Of a stretch of DNA of 15,288 nucleotides, positions 14,369 to 15,288 are shown piece after piece (the stretch's first letter is position 1; every line of letters begins with the position of its first letter). A program made the translations under genes and the position numbers. The stretch covers positions 1 through 15,288 of the forward strand of contig JAZNOQ010000118.1 in assembly GCA_045589215.1 (NCBI GenBank), given 5' to 3'. The notes under the pieces are model-generated. The model saw only the letters and a program-made list of their open reading frames with translations, ran no database searches and was not told the DNA's origin. The DNA is from JAZNOQ01 sp045589215. Lineage in GTDB: Bacteria; Bacillota; Clostridia; Oscillospirales; CAG-272.

Positions 14369-14435
14369 CCACCCAACCCCTTCGGGGGTTGGGCGGCAAT
14401 CAAAGGGCATAAATTCGTTTATGTCTTTTGGTTGC
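14369..14435 (+). ncRNA. Two tandem UUCG-capped hairpins before the AP2 gene
   Basis: The first stem CCCAACCCC/GGGGTTGGG (14372-14380, 14385-14393) and the second 18-bp stem (14396-14413 with 14418-14435) are both capped by TTCG. The second stem has three G-U wobbles that would be A-C mismatches on the other strand, so it is selected as plus-strand RNA. No T-run follows either, although the first could act as terminator of the beta-helix gene. Together they may be a structured leader of the AP2 gene or the end of a small mobile unit. Confidence 0.5.
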
Positions 14436-14465
14436 TGAAAAGAACTGTGAAGGAAGAGTAATACT

Positions 14466-14939
14466 GTGAAAAAGGAAAGGCAATACGACCTCGCAGGCAA
14501 ACGCTTCGGCACCCTCACAGTGCTTGGGCGCTCAGAGAGGCGAGGCTCCCGCGGAGCGAGAACCGTTCCCTTGTGGGAGTGCCGCTGTGACTGCGGTAAT
14601 ATTACCTATAAAGCCACCGATACGCTGACAAATTCCGATTTCAGTATGTGTAATGAATGTGCCGCCAAATACGCCACGTCAAAAATGCGTGAAAAGGCGG
14701 GATATATGGACGGCACGCAGATCAGCCGCATGAAGAGCGACAAGCTGATCTCCACGAACACCAGCGGCGTTCGCGGGGTTTATTTCGATAAAAACACCAA
14801 AAAGTGGCGCGCGCGGCTGAAGTATCAGAGGAAGCTCTTGAATTTCGGTTCGTATTCCGACTTTGAAGATGCTGTAAAAGCGCGAAAACAAGCCGAGGAA
14901 ATGTATTTCGGGCAATATTTGAAGGACGCCGACCAATGA
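14466..14939 (+). CDS. AP2-domain DNA-binding protein with Cys-rich N-terminal module
   Basis: The 157-residue protein has an AP2/ERF-like domain at about 97-145 (NTSGVRGVYFDKNTKKWRA, then LNFGSYSDFEDAVKARKQAEE), a DNA-binding fold known in phage and mobile-element proteins. An N-terminal module (about 10-66) starts with GKRFGTLTVLG and carries C39, C41, C43, C62 and C65, a likely zinc site. This two-part layout is typical of AP2 proteins in Clostridia and their phages, some fused to HNH nucleases; no nuclease motif is present here. It starts with GTG at 14466, behind AAGGAAGAG (14450-14458). It lies downstream of the beta-helix gene after two hairpins and is closed by its own terminator, so it may be an independent unit inserted between that gene and the malQ gene. 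Confidence 0.75.
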   Translation: MKKERQYDLAGKRFGTLTVLGRSERRGSRGARTVPLWECRCDCGNITYKATDTLTNSDFSMCNECAAKYATSKMREKAGYMDGTQISRMKSDKLISTNTSGVRGVYFDKNTKKWRARLKYQRKLLNFGSYSDFEDAVKARKQAEEMYFGQYLKDADQ

Positions 14940-14950
14940 ATATACGATAT

Positions 14951-15000
14951 AGGGTGAGCCAAATGCAAAAAATGCATTTGAAGCTCACCCTCATCTTTTT
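14951..15000 (+). terminator. Terminator of the AP2 gene
   Basis: A long stem, AGGGTGAGC (14951-14959) with GCTCACCCT (14983-14991) and inside it CAAATGCA/TGCATTTG (14960-14967, 14973-14980), has a two-base AA bulge and an AAAAA loop. A T-run (14996-15000) follows on the plus strand. Confidence 0.85.
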
Positions 15001-15034
15001 GTAGAGGCACTTCGTTAATGAAATAGCTCCGTGA

Positions 15035-15288
15035 TCATGCTCCCTGATATCTTCCGTACAGAAGGTTATACTCCTTGAATTTCCCGAGGTCGATCGCGTT
15101 GAGCTGCTCCTCTGTTACGCGGTATCTCCAATTGCCCTCAGCGACACCGGGGGTGTTGAGGCGCGTGTCCGAGCCGTGCCCGAGGAGATCCTGAACGGGG
15201 AAGACTACAAGCCGCGCGTGGCTTTCAAGCACCGTGCGGAGCATCGCGTCGAGTCCGTCTGTCCACGCCCCCTCGTGCCCGCAATAGG
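15035..15288 (-). CDS. malQ: 4-alpha-glucanotransferase (amylomaltase), C-terminal part
   Basis: Only the last 83 residues are in the window; the gene runs off the right edge at its 5' side. The visible part contains LVVFPVQDLLGHGSDTRLN, then TPGVAEGNWRYRV, the highly conserved C-terminal block of MalQ (GH77), and ends near LLYGRYQGA. MalQ transfers glucan chains between maltodextrins in the cytoplasm during maltose or starch use. The catalytic aspartates lie upstream and cannot be checked. No convincing minus-strand terminator is seen between its stop and the AP2 terminator. Confidence 0.88.
   Translation of the reverse strand, partial: YCGHEGAWTDGLDAMLRTVLESHARLVVFPVQDLLGHGSDTRLNTPGVAEGNWRYRVTEEQLNAIDLGKFKEYNLLYGRYQGA

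Noticed and set aside
1..15288. CRISPR array or transposase gene
   Set aside because: No regularly spaced short repeats and no transposase motif were seen. The short repeats present are the two switch arms, terminator hairpins and the tRNA-linked repeat.

Overview
The window looks like chromosomal DNA of a moderately GC-rich member of the Bacillota, probably a gut-type Clostridia (Oscillospiraceae- or Christensenellales-like). The signs are strong Shine-Dalgarno sites, TTGACA/TATAAT promoters, compact intrinsic terminators, LRR_5 surface-type proteins, a SipW-type secretion signal and a small AP2-domain gene. The organism call is inference; no rRNA or other phylogenetic marker is present.

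Layout. Bases 1-2386 hold a membrane-anchored LRR_5 protein and a metallophosphoesterase in one short operon, with a convergent CmpB-type (PF06541-like) membrane protein whose 3' end overlaps the phosphoesterase. Bases 2514-9144 hold a strong promoter and a tight operon: a TerB_N/TerB_C protein, a BrxC/BrxD-like (DUF2791) P-loop ATPase, an Lhr/BrxHI-like SF2 helicase, and a D-2-hydroxyacid dehydrogenase. A hairpin then faces a convergent LRR_5 lipoprotein gene (9193-9912). Bases 10070-10480 hold a strongly promoted tRNA-Leu(CAA), its terminator, and a second partial copy of the tRNA 3' end plus terminator 226 bp downstream. A YbjN-like gene follows (10558-10968).

The most interesting region is 11140-14356. 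A complete tyrosine recombinase is followed by a perfect 22-bp inverted repeat (12023-12044 and 12258-12279) enclosing a segment with one good promoter and a two-way terminator. Downstream, directly behind a strong ribosome binding site, lies a SipW/TasA-type secreted beta-helix protein with no fixed promoter of its own. In the orientation given, the promoter points away from the surface gene and into a strand-specific terminator at the end of the recombinase gene, so the gene should be OFF. Inverting 12023-12279 would place the promoter about 75 nt upstream of the surface gene start. I read this as a self-contained phase-variation switch.

The window ends with an AP2-domain gene behind two tandem UUCG-capped hairpins, a strong terminator, and the 3' end of a minus-strand 4-alpha-glucanotransferase gene that runs off the right edge.
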